A program made the translations under genes and the position numbers. The notes under the pieces were generated by a model, which made no database searches, had not been told where the DNA came from, and was given only the letters and a program-made list of their open reading frames with translations. DNA of 10,075 nucleotides from Bacteroidales bacterium (GTDB taxonomy: Bacteria > Bacteroidota > Bacteroidia > Bacteroidales > VadinHA17), in NCBI GenBank assembly GCA_030692905.1, contig JAUYBT010000171.1, positions 1 through 10,075 of the forward strand, in the 5' to 3' direction. This document shows, in pieces, positions 1-7,377 of the stretch; position 1 is the stretch's first letter, and every line of letters begins with the position of its first letter.

Positions 1-12
1 GCAATGCATTGC
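1..12. repeat. 12-bp perfect palindrome after pyrG
   Basis: GCAATGCATTGC reads the same on both strands and starts 5 bp past the pyrG stop codon (17-19). It is cut by the window edge, so a longer symmetric element cannot be excluded. It could be half of a terminator, a protein-binding site or chance. Confidence 0.3.
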
Positions 13-16
13 GTTT

Positions 17-1618
17 TTACCCTATGCATGCTTTTATGAAATGAACGAAAAGTGGATGAGGATTGATGACGGTACTGCTGTATTCTGGATGAAACTGGAC
101 TCCGATGAACCACTTATGATCAGGTATTTCAATGATCTCTACCAGATTTGATTCGGGATTAATCCCAACGGGAACCATCCCGTTTTTCTTAAAATCGTCA
201 AAATACTTATCGTTGAATTCATACCTGTGTCTGTGTCTCTCAACTATTTCTGTTTTCCTGTATGATTCGTATGTCTTTGAATTTTTGCTGATGATACATT
301 TATATCCTCCCAGCCTCATTGTTCCTCCCTTATCAATAATCCTTTTTTGTTCCTCCATCAGATCTATTACCGGGTACTTTGTTTTATGGTTAATTTCTGT
401 TGAATGAGCACCTTCGAGTTTCAGGACATTTCTGGCAAACTCAATAACAGCGCATTGCATACCAAGGCATATTCCCAGGAAAGGAATATTGTTTTCCCTT
501 GCATATTTTGCAGTTAAAATTTTACCTTCAATACCTCTTGATCCGAAGCCTGGAGCAACCAGAATACCATTAAGACCACTTAGTCTGTCTATAACATTTT
601 TTTCGGTAATATCTTCCGAATGTATGTATTCAACATCAATTTCGCATTCATTCATAGCTCCACTATGTATAAATGATTCTGTAATTGATTTATATGCATC
701 GGGAAGTTCAACATATTTTCCAACAAGTCCAACCTTAACAGAGTGTTTTGGATTCTTCAGTTTTGTAAGGAATTCTCTCCATTCAGTAAGAGGTGGTTCA
801 CTCTCAACGGGAAGGGCCAGTTTTCTCAGTACAGTCCTGTCAAGCCCCTGGTCAAGCATTTTTATTGGTACTTCATAGATTGTTGAAACATCAACTGACT
901 CAATTACAGCATTTTCTTCAACGTTACAGAAGAGAGCGACTTTTCTTTTAATATCTTGGTTTAGGTGTCTTTCTGTTCTTAGTACTAATACATCTGGTTG
1001 TATTCCTGTCTCGAGAAGTTCTTTAACAGAATGTTGTGTTGGTTTGGTTTTTGATTCTCCGGTTGAGGAAAGATATGGCACGAGAGTCAGATGGATTACA
1101 ATGCAATTTTGCGAACCAAGTTCCCATTTTAACTGGCGGACAGATTCAATGTAAGGAAGTGATTCAATGTCACCAACTGTTCCTCCGATTTCTGTTATAA
1201 CTATATCAAATTTATTACCTGAACTGACAAGTTTGATTCTCCGTTTTATCTCATCGGTGATATGAGGAATTACCTGAACAGTTTTGCCAAGGTAATCGCC
1301 TTTTCGCTCCTTATTAATAACAGACTGATAGATACGGCCAGTGGTGACATTATTAGCCTGGCTGGTAGGGACATTTAAAAACCTTTCATAATGCCCAAGG
1401 TCAAGGTCTGTTTCAGCTCCATCGAGCGTTACATAACATTCCCCATGTTCATAAGGGTTGAGTGTTCCAGGGTCAACATTAATATAAGGATCGAGTTTCT
1501 GAATGGTTACAGAATAGCCTCTGGCTTGCAATAGCTTAGCAAGAGAAGCAGAAATAATGCCTTTCCCCAGAGAGGAAGTAACTCCCCCTGTAACGAATAC
1601 GTACTTAACATCTGTCAA
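17..1618 (-). CDS. pyrG: CTP synthase (glutamine-hydrolysing)
   Basis: Cytosolic enzyme that makes CTP from UTP, ATP and glutamine, the last step of pyrimidine nucleotide synthesis. At 533 residues it is complete (E. coli PyrG has 545). The N-terminal amidoligase domain (about 1-270) carries the P-loop GGVTSSLGKG at 11-20 and the conserved stretch KLDPYINVDPGTLNP at 41-55. The C-terminal class I glutamine amidotransferase domain (about 293-533) has the nucleophile Cys384 in GICLG, the RHRHRYEFN block at 461-469 and the His510/Glu512 pair in QFHPE, so both active sites look intact. The start is taken as TTG at 1618: the frame has a stop a few codons upstream, no ATG or GTG lies between, and the next in-frame Met is far inside the protein. 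There is no clear Shine-Dalgarno sequence. It follows the DUF349 gene by 41 nt on the same strand, so co-transcription is likely. Function is certain; the start codon is less so. Confidence 0.98.
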   Translation of the reverse strand: MTDVKYVFVTGGVTSSLGKGIISASLAKLLQARGYSVTIQKLDPYINVDPGTLNPYEHGECYVTLDGAETDLDLGHYERFLNVPTSQANNVTTGRIYQSVINKERKGDYLGKTVQVIPHITDEIKRRIKLVSSGNKFDIVITEIGGTVGDIESLPYIESVRQLKWELGSQNCIVIHLTLVPYLSSTGESKTKPTQHSVKELLETGIQPDVLVLRTERHLNQDIKRKVALFCNVEENAVIESVDVSTIYEVPIKMLDQGLDRTVLRKLALPVESEPPLTEWREFLTKLKNPKHSVKVGLVGKYVELPDAYKSITESFIHSGAMNECEIDVEYIHSEDITEKNVIDRLSGLNGILVAPGFGSRGIEGKILTAKYARENNIPFLGICLGMQCAVIEFARNVLKLEGAHSTEINHKTKYPVIDLMEEQKRIIDKGGTMRLGGYKCIISKNSKTYESYRKTEIVERHRHRYEFNDKYFDDFKKNGMVPVGINPESNLVEIIEIPDHKWFIGVQFHPEYSSTVINPHPLFVHFIKACIG

Positions 1619-1659
1619 AGCAAGAAAGTTTTTATTTTAACTATCTGATTTCATTTTTA

Positions 1660-3558
1660 TTAATCGTCAAGACCAGACTGGTCTATCATCTTGACTTTTT
1701 CTTCAAGTGTTTTAATCATTTTTTTGGCGCTATCGATTTTTTCTTCAACCTCTCTGATCATTGTATCAGCATTGGCTGATTTTGCAAAAAAGCCAATATT
1801 ATTTTCCCACAAGACGATATCGCTTTCCAGCTGTTTGATCTTCGTAAAGAATTTATCCCGTTCATTCCGGACTTTTCTTGAGGCTTTCGGATTTGCCTTA
1901 AGATTGTCGAGTTTGGTTTTATATTTGAGAATATTCTTATCTTCATCTCCAATTTTCAACTTATCAAACTCCTTATTAAGAGCATTCCGGTATTTATTTG
2001 TGATTTCATCTTTCATATTAAACGGAACGAATCCGATATCGGTCCATTTTCTTTGCAGCTCTTTAAGACGTTCGAACGCAGCGTGAACATCTGCTCCAGG
2101 TTCAAATTTCTCCAATTCCTCTATGATAGACAGTTTTGCTTTCAGGTTATCTTCATATGATGTATCCAGTTGCGCAAAAAAACTGGCTTTCCTGTTGAAA
2201 AAGTGGTCGCATGCTTTTCGGAATCTCTTCCAGCTTCTTTCAGATTGTTTTCGGGGAACAGGGCCAATTTCTTTCCACTCTTTCTGGAGCTTAATCAATG
2301 CATCGGAAGTTGATTTCCAGTCAGTACTCTCCTGAAGAACTTCAGACTGGATACATAATTCCGTTTTAAGCTGCAGGTTATTCAGTTGAATCTCTTTATT
2401 GTCAGAGTAGAACCCTCTTCTCTTTTCGAAAAAGGTATCACAGGCATCCCTGAATCGCTGATAGACTTTGTTATTTTGTTTTTTGGGAGCAAACCCAATA
2501 GTACGCCACATTTTCTGCAATTCAACAACCTTGTCAGCTCTTTCATCAAAATCCCTGAAGTTCTTTATCTCAAGTAAATTGATAGCTTCTACTTCCTCAC
2601 AAAGAGATATCTTTGCCTCAAGGTTTTTCCTCTGGTCATCCTTCTGCTTTTCAAAATACTCATGGTGCCTTTTGTTGATCTGGGATGTTGCTTCTTTGAA
2701 TCTTTCCCAAATCTCATTTTTTGATTCCAGAGGAACAGGTCCAATCTCGCGCCACTGATCATGAAAGTCCTGCAAAAATCTGAAAGCATTTACAGGGTTT
2801 GGTTCAAGAAAAAGTTCTTCAGCTTTTTCACATAAAAGCACCTTAGCTTCGAGATTCTTTTTGAGGTCCAGATCTTTTAGTTCCTTATTTATTTTAATAT
2901 AATCGTAGAAAATTTCTACATAATGATGATAATTTTCCCATAGATCCTTCAGGGATGTCTGAGGGACAACACCTATTGAATGCCATTCATTCTGAAGCGT
3001 TCTAAAGTCATGAAAAGTTTTATTAATTGACTCCTCTCTGTTGACAAGGTCCTTTATCTTATCGATTATATCATATTTTTTCTTAAGATTCTCATATTTC
3101 TCTGCTTCCTGTATCTTATTATAGTCAGTTTTTTTATTTTTATATTTTTCGAGCAGATGTTTTACATGAGCATCATCCGAATCAACCCAGGCTCTATAAT
3201 CTTCTATTTTTCCACCATCATCAAGAAATTTAGTCTTTCTTTCATCTGCGTCAAGTTTCAATTTCTTGTAGAAAAGTACTTTTATCCGTTCCACATCATC
3301 TCTGATTTCTGCAGTAGGCCGGTTTTCGATAATAAGACCCAGTGTCTCAACCAGTTCATGCTTAGAATATCCTGAATAATCAACCGGTGGAAGTTCTATA
3401 TCATCAAACTCATGAACATCAATTGGTTTGGACTCTTCCTTCTCAGAGTCAAGTTTTTGCGCGTTTTCCGCTTGTGTGGCATCCTCAGATACGGTAGCAT
3501 TTTCTTCAGCCCCGAATTGTTCTTCACGAACAGAGTCATCCGGATTTTTCCTGGTCAT
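1660..3558 (-). CDS. DUF349 repeat protein with C-terminal coiled coil
   Basis: Predicted cytosolic, highly charged, mostly helical protein of 632 residues, with no signal peptide or membrane segment. After an acidic, probably disordered N-terminus (about 1-58) come five copies of the DUF349 motif W-x-x-I-G-x-x/A-P, with Trp at 192, 269, 351, 428 and 505, spaced 77, 82, 77 and 77 residues. Each is followed by a basic or aromatic helix (for example RFRKACDHFF), and repeats 1-4 also by an N-L-x-A/L-K segment. The C-terminus (about 565-625) is a heptad-like coiled coil. The start is the ATG at 3558, not the TTG two codons upstream, because AAAAGGA sits 6 nt before the ATG and directly abuts the TTG. 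DUF349 is a family of unsettled biochemical role; multi-copy members are typical of Bacteroidota, and the regular array suggests a scaffold or binding rod (inference). It precedes pyrG in an apparent operon. No specific gene symbol is assigned. Confidence 0.93.
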   Translation of the reverse strand: MTRKNPDDSVREEQFGAEENATVSEDATQAENAQKLDSEKEESKPIDVHEFDDIELPPVDYSGYSKHELVETLGLIIENRPTAEIRDDVERIKVLFYKKLKLDADERKTKFLDDGGKIEDYRAWVDSDDAHVKHLLEKYKNKKTDYNKIQEAEKYENLKKKYDIIDKIKDLVNREESINKTFHDFRTLQNEWHSIGVVPQTSLKDLWENYHHYVEIFYDYIKINKELKDLDLKKNLEAKVLLCEKAEELFLEPNPVNAFRFLQDFHDQWREIGPVPLESKNEIWERFKEATSQINKRHHEYFEKQKDDQRKNLEAKISLCEEVEAINLLEIKNFRDFDERADKVVELQKMWRTIGFAPKKQNNKVYQRFRDACDTFFEKRRGFYSDNKEIQLNNLQLKTELCIQSEVLQESTDWKSTSDALIKLQKEWKEIGPVPRKQSERSWKRFRKACDHFFNRKASFFAQLDTSYEDNLKAKLSIIEELEKFEPGADVHAAFERLKELQRKWTDIGFVPFNMKDEITNKYRNALNKEFDKLKIGDEDKNILKYKTKLDNLKANPKASRKVRNERDKFFTKIKQLESDIVLWENNIGFFAKSANADTMIREVEEKIDSAKKMIKTLEEKVKMIDQSGLDD

Positions 3559-3564
3559 AATCAA

Positions 3565-3571
3565 TCCTTTT
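3565..3571 (-). promoter_or_regulatory. Ribosome-binding site of the DUF349 gene
   Basis: On the minus strand AAAAGGA ends 6 nt before the ATG at 3558. It decides between that ATG and an in-frame TTG at 3564, which would lie immediately against the site and is therefore unlikely to be used. Confidence 0.55.
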
Positions 3572-3632
3572 ATGTTTCAGCTCATTATCAGTATTCTGCA
3601 CCATGGCAATTCATGGAGTTTTCAGAGTACGA

Positions 3633-3666
3633 AAATATTGAAATATTTAATAAAACTCAAAGTTTT
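3633..3666 (-). terminator. Two tandem AT-rich hairpins after the exporter operon
   Basis: Two short inverted repeats lie in the 195-bp gap between the HlyD-like gene and the DUF349 gene. One is AAAACT/AGTTTT with a 3-nt loop (3652-3666); the other is AAATATT/AATATTT with a 2-nt loop (3633-3648). Reading in the direction of the exporter operon they come about 90 nt after its stop codon. The stems hold only one G-C pair between them, so this is a weak candidate for a 3' end or an operator. No promoter matching the Bacteroidota TAnnTTTG consensus was found in the rest of this gap. Confidence 0.22.
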
Positions 3667-3753
3667 GGCATAAATAAATGTAAGAATCAGACATTAAGAC
3701 AATGCGAGGCAAATAAGATGATTATGAACCATATTCAAAAAAATGACATATGA

Positions 3754-5046
3754 TTATCTTTTATTCTTTGAAACCAGATACCTGAACGGATTTACTATCT
3801 TTTGCAGAAGCCGGATATTTTCAGTAATGATTTCTGCGGTTCCCTGCATATTCTGATTAAACTCGAGCTTTCGATTGTATAAGGTGGTAAGACCAGATGG
3901 AAGCTCAATCTCAATAACATAGGTATCGCCGGCGGGGACAAGTGATTTGGTTTTTATCTTTCCTTTCAACATTCCATATTCAAGATATGGATAGCTGCTA
4001 AGCTTAATATTTACATCCTGGCCGGGCTTAACTTTTCCGGATCTTTGCATCTTAAGATATATCCGGCCAATATATTTACCCGGGTTATCAGGAACTATCG
4101 CCAGTACAGGTTCATCTTTATTTACTGATTGATTCTCACTCCAGAATTTTGTAAAAGTTACAATACCTCCGATTGGTGAGATCAGAAGATAGTCATTCTC
4201 CCATATTTTAACCTGGGCTTTCAAATTTCCAAATGACTCATTCAGAGAGGAATAAAGTTTTTCCATCTCTTCTGTTTTTTTGAGTGAATATTCCTTCAGA
4301 AGTTCTTCCTCATTTGTCTGATCGATTATTTTGGCTGATATTTCGTTCCGGATCGAATTAAAATCAATCTTCTGTTTCAAAAAAGCCTGCTCGGATTTAT
4401 CCAATTCACCTGCAGGAATAACAGTATCTGCCTTAAAAAGTGAAAGCGATCTTTGATGTCTGATAGAATCGAGAACCAGATTCTCAGAGTAGAGTTTTTC
4501 ACTCTGCCTCAAACCTTTAAGGTAAATGGCTATCTGAGACAGTTTTTCTCTCGAAGAGCTTATTTTATTTCCATATAGATCATTTTTAATAAAATTCTGA
4601 TATTCCAGCAGTGCCTTTCTGAAGGTACCATAATATATCTGCACTTCACCAAGTTCAGCCATTTCAGATACAGATTCTATTGAAAGAGCATTAACCCGGG
4701 TCACAGTATCGGTAAATTTTCTGAGCTTTTCTATCTCATTAATTGTAGCAGCAGTCTGCATTACTGCCAATACCTGACCTTTCGATACCTTTCCTTTATC
4801 GCTGATATTCAGATGTTTAATTCTGCCTGTAATTTTCGATACAAGTGTAACAGGCGGATTTTCGGTAGTAATTTCAACCGGGGCAGGGATTGTATCGGGA
4901 TACCTGATTAACCAGGCAAAAAGAATAAACAGGACAAATATTGAAAACATAACCGTGGTTCCCCATCTGAGAATTTTTCTCGGAGGATTTCCCATAATCT
5001 CCTTTACAGGGTCAGAATATAATATTTCGGGTTTGCGATCTTTCAT
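3754..5046 (-). CDS. HlyD-like membrane-fusion protein of a type I-like exporter
   Basis: Periplasmic adaptor that links an inner-membrane ABC exporter to an outer-membrane TolC-like channel. The 430-residue protein has a short cytosolic N-terminus, one membrane helix (about 29-48, ending in WLIRYPD), a first lipoyl half-motif (about 66-100, with SKITGRIKHLNISDKGKVSKGQ), a long alpha-helical hairpin (about 104-285), the second lipoyl half starting at SPIGGIVTF (289-297), and a C-terminal beta-barrel region (about 320-405). This order is that of the HlyD family in bacteriocin/type I export. The ATG at 5046 is chosen over the adjacent upstream TTG because AGGA lies 7 nt before it. It begins 9 nt after the transporter stop codon, so the two are almost certainly co-translated. 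No TolC-like gene is in the window. Family is sure; the cargo is unknown. Confidence 0.94.
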   Translation of the reverse strand: MKDRKPEILYSDPVKEIMGNPPRKILRWGTTVMFSIFVLFILFAWLIRYPDTIPAPVEITTENPPVTLVSKITGRIKHLNISDKGKVSKGQVLAVMQTAATINEIEKLRKFTDTVTRVNALSIESVSEMAELGEVQIYYGTFRKALLEYQNFIKNDLYGNKISSSREKLSQIAIYLKGLRQSEKLYSENLVLDSIRHQRSLSLFKADTVIPAGELDKSEQAFLKQKIDFNSIRNEISAKIIDQTNEEELLKEYSLKKTEEMEKLYSSLNESFGNLKAQVKIWENDYLLISPIGGIVTFTKFWSENQSVNKDEPVLAIVPDNPGKYIGRIYLKMQRSGKVKPGQDVNIKLSSYPYLEYGMLKGKIKTKSLVPAGDTYVIEIELPSGLTTLYNRKLEFNQNMQGTAEIITENIRLLQKIVNPFRYLVSKNKR

Positions 5047-5053
5047 CAATCAT

Positions 5054-5057
5054 TCCT
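5054..5057 (-). promoter_or_regulatory. Ribosome-binding site overlapping the transporter stop
   Basis: AGGA on the minus strand shares bases with the TAG stop codon of the upstream ABC transporter (5056-5058) and lies 7 nt before the ATG of the HlyD-like gene. This arrangement fits translational coupling of the two exporter subunits. Confidence 0.5.
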
Positions 5058-7242
5058 AATTACCAAGTTCAAGTTGATTTTTTACAAGATTAAAATAGGC
5101 TCCCCGCTTCACAATTAACGATTCATGAGTACCTGTCTCAATTATCCTGCCATCGTCCAGAACAACAATTTTATCAGCGTCTTTTACAGTACTGAGCCTA
5201 TGTGCAACAACTATAACAGTCTTACCCTCAAAGAATCCGGCAAGGTTTTCGACAATAGCTTTTTCATTGTTGGCATCAAGAGAATTGGTTGCTTCATCGA
5301 AGATTATAATATCGGGGTTCTTATAAATTACCCGGGCAATAAGAAGACGTTGTTTCTGCCCTTCGCTTAATCCGTGACCGTTTGCTCCAATTTTGGTGTT
5401 ATATCCGAGAGGAAGTGACTCGATAAAACCCTTTATGTTAGCAACTTCGACTGCATTAATCAATTTTTCCTCATTGATCTCTTCAGATCCGGGAGCAATA
5501 TTGGCAGCAATTGTATCGGGGAATAAAAAACCATCCTGCATAACAGCCCCCACTTTTTCCCTCCATACTTTAAGGCTTAGATTCGACAAACGGGTGTCTC
5601 CTATCAGAATCTCACCATTTACCGGTTGGTAAAATCCAAGTAGCATTTTAAGCAAAGTTGTCTTTCCGCTGCCGCTTGTCCCGACAATTGCAGTTATTTT
5701 ATTCTCTTCTATGAAAAGGTCTGCATCTTTTATGGCAAACGGGGAGCGCGGACCTTCATATTGATAGGAAAGGTTATTTATATATATATCTTTTTTATCA
5801 GGAAGCTTACGTACTTTCATTTCCGGATTTGGTTCCTCATCATCCATTTGATGAACTTCAGCCAGCCGGTCAAGACTCATTCTTGCATCCTGTGACATAC
5901 GGAAGAATCCAATGATCTGGTTGACAGGCACATTCAGCTGACCTATTATAAACTGAACAGCAAGCATCATACCGAGGGTCATAGTACCTTTAAGAACTGC
6001 TGTAGCGGCAACTACTGTAATGAAAACATTGGTTACTTCATTAATAAATGTAGCTCCGGCTGACTGGTATTGAATAATACTCAAACCTTTTACCTTTAAT
6101 CCGAACAGGGAAGCCTGAAGCTTTTCCCAATCCCATCGCATACTTAATTCACTTTGGGTCAACTTGATTTCCTGCATACCATTAACTATGTTTATCAGTT
6201 TGGTACCTGATGCAGACATCTGCTTAAAACGCTGATGATCGAGGCGGGCCCTTGATTTCATGAACAGGGATACCCATACAATATATAAAGCTGAACCGGT
6301 AAGAAACAAAAGAAGTATCTTGATACTGAATATTGCGAGTACTATGCCAAATACAATCAGGTTGAAAAAGGAGAATAAGATATTCAGGCTGGCAGATGTA
6401 AGAAATTCTTCAATTCTGTTGTTATCTTCAATCCGCTGAAGAATATCGCCTGTAAGCTTAGTATCAAAAAAAGCTATTGGCAATGACATCAACTTTTGAA
6501 GAAATCCTGATATTACTGCTACATTCACTCTGGATCCGATATGAAGAAGCAGCCAGCCTCTTATAAATTCAACCGACATTCTGCCAAAAAGAAGTGCAAG
6601 TTGGGCAAAAAGGATCAGGTAAATAAAGCCTATATCATTATTATTAAGACCAATATCTATAATTGATTGTGTAAGAAACGGAATAACAAGTTGTATGCAA
6701 CTTCCAAGAAGTAACCCAAGAACAAGCTGGAAAAAATATTTACGATAAAGACGGAAATATTTAAAAAGGAATCTGAATCCATTTGCCTTTTCATGCTCAT
6801 TTTCGTTCTCAAAGAGTGATGGTGTTGGTTCAATTATTAAAACAAGTCCTGCCGGTTTTCCATCAGCAATTGTAGATGCCCAGCATTTAACAAATTCCTC
6901 GCGGGTGTACTTGACGAGGCATGCTGCCGGATCGGCAACCCAGATTTTGTCATTCCTGATTTTGTATACGACGATGAAATGTTTTTGTCGCCAGTGCACA
7001 ATGCATGGCAACGGGACATTTTCATTCAACATTTCAAAAGGAATTTTCACACCTATTGTCCTGAACCCAAGAGAATCAGCAGCTTCAGAAAGCCCAAGAA
7101 ATGAGACACCTTCCCTGGTTATGTAACACTTTTTTCTAAGTGATTCAAGTGAAAAACTCATTTTGTAAAACCCTGCTACCATCTTAAGACAAGCAGGTCC
7201 GCAATCCATTGCATCGGGTTGTTTTACAAAAGGGAAAGACAT
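5056..7242 (-). CDS. Peptidase C39-containing ABC exporter (PCAT)
   Basis: Inner-membrane transporter that cuts the leader from a precursor peptide, typically after a double-glycine motif, and exports the mature part. All three modules are present in 728 residues, the usual PCAT length. The C39 peptidase (about 1-135) has the oxyanion Gln8, nucleophile Cys14 in DCGPACL, His88 in KHF and Asp104 in ADPA, so it should be active rather than a degenerate C39-like domain. The transmembrane domain spans about 165-460, with clear hydrophobic segments near 169-191 and 204-224. The ATPase has Walker A GTSGSGKTT (521-529), signature LSEGQ (625-629), Walker B IIIFDE ending at Glu650, and the H-loop His681. 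The ATG at 7242 gives the standard short lead-in to KQPDAMDCGP; it has no Shine-Dalgarno sequence. It is first in an operon with the HlyD-like gene and divergent from the sigma-factor gene. The substrate is not visible; bacteriocin, quorum peptide or other RiPP-like cargo are all possible. Confidence 0.96.
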   Translation of the reverse strand: MSFPFVKQPDAMDCGPACLKMVAGFYKMSFSLESLRKKCYITREGVSFLGLSEAADSLGFRTIGVKIPFEMLNENVPLPCIVHWRQKHFIVVYKIRNDKIWVADPAACLVKYTREEFVKCWASTIADGKPAGLVLIIEPTPSLFENENEHEKANGFRFLFKYFRLYRKYFFQLVLGLLLGSCIQLVIPFLTQSIIDIGLNNNDIGFIYLILFAQLALLFGRMSVEFIRGWLLLHIGSRVNVAVISGFLQKLMSLPIAFFDTKLTGDILQRIEDNNRIEEFLTSASLNILFSFFNLIVFGIVLAIFSIKILLLFLTGSALYIVWVSLFMKSRARLDHQRFKQMSASGTKLINIVNGMQEIKLTQSELSMRWDWEKLQASLFGLKVKGLSIIQYQSAGATFINEVTNVFITVVAATAVLKGTMTLGMMLAVQFIIGQLNVPVNQIIGFFRMSQDARMSLDRLAEVHQMDDEEPNPEMKVRKLPDKKDIYINNLSYQYEGPRSPFAIKDADLFIEENKITAIVGTSGSGKTTLLKMLLGFYQPVNGEILIGDTRLSNLSLKVWREKVGAVMQDGFLFPDTIAANIAPGSEEINEEKLINAVEVANIKGFIESLPLGYNTKIGANGHGLSEGQKQRLLIARVIYKNPDIIIFDEATNSLDANNEKAIVENLAGFFEGKTVIVVAHRLSTVKDADKIVVLDDGRIIETGTHESLIVKRGAYFNLVKNQLELGN

Positions 7243-7374
7243 TTGTATTTACAGGAGATTTATTTTTAAGTAAGTAAAGATATTTATATTTTGGTTAAGA
7301 GTATCCCGTAGTTCAGATAAAATCGAAACAAGCTGTGTTTTTAAAAATAGTTTTGGATTACGGAAATATTATAT
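7243..7374. promoter_or_regulatory. Divergent intergenic region, exporter / sigma factor
   Basis: This 132-bp AT-rich gap must hold the promoter of the exporter operon (minus) and some or all of that of the sigma-factor gene (plus). No CAAAnnTA (reverse of the Bacteroidota -7 box) is present for the exporter direction. Small repetitive tracts such as TAAGTAAGTAAA (7267-7278) and two TTTTGG words (7289-7294 and 7351-7356) are visible but not convincing as operators. The promoter role is inferred from gene orientation, not from motifs. Confidence 0.45.
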
Positions 7375-7377
7375 TTG
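7370..7377 (+). promoter_or_regulatory. Possible Bacteroidota -7 box TATATTTG
   Basis: TATATTTG fits the Bacteroidota housekeeping -7 consensus TAnnTTTG exactly. The nearest upstream TTTG (7352-7355) is about 6 bp too close to be a good -33 element. The box overlaps the TTG at 7375 proposed as the sigma-factor start, so it cannot be the sole promoter if that start is used. A chance match in AT-rich DNA is quite possible. Confidence 0.25.

Noticed and set aside
132..878. Plus-strand open frames opposite pyrG
   Set aside because: Antisense shadows of a conserved enzyme, without any recognisable motif.
1691..2758. Several plus-strand open frames opposite the DUF349 gene
   Set aside because: They mirror a strongly supported coding gene with clear repeat motifs; their translations are low-complexity Ser/Phe/Leu-rich, typical of antisense frames.
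3613..3753. Plus-strand frame of 46 codons filling the gap between the HlyD-like and DUF349 genes, ending exactly beside the HlyD stop
   Set aside because: No ribosome-binding site or promoter, no Gly-Gly leader end, no hydrophobic or RiPP-like core, and the frame is open far into the antisense of the DUF349 gene; most likely chance, though it was considered as a PCAT substrate.
7267..7278. TAAGTAAGTAAA tract as a regulatory repeat
   Set aside because: Too short and too AT-rich to separate from chance in this intergenic background.
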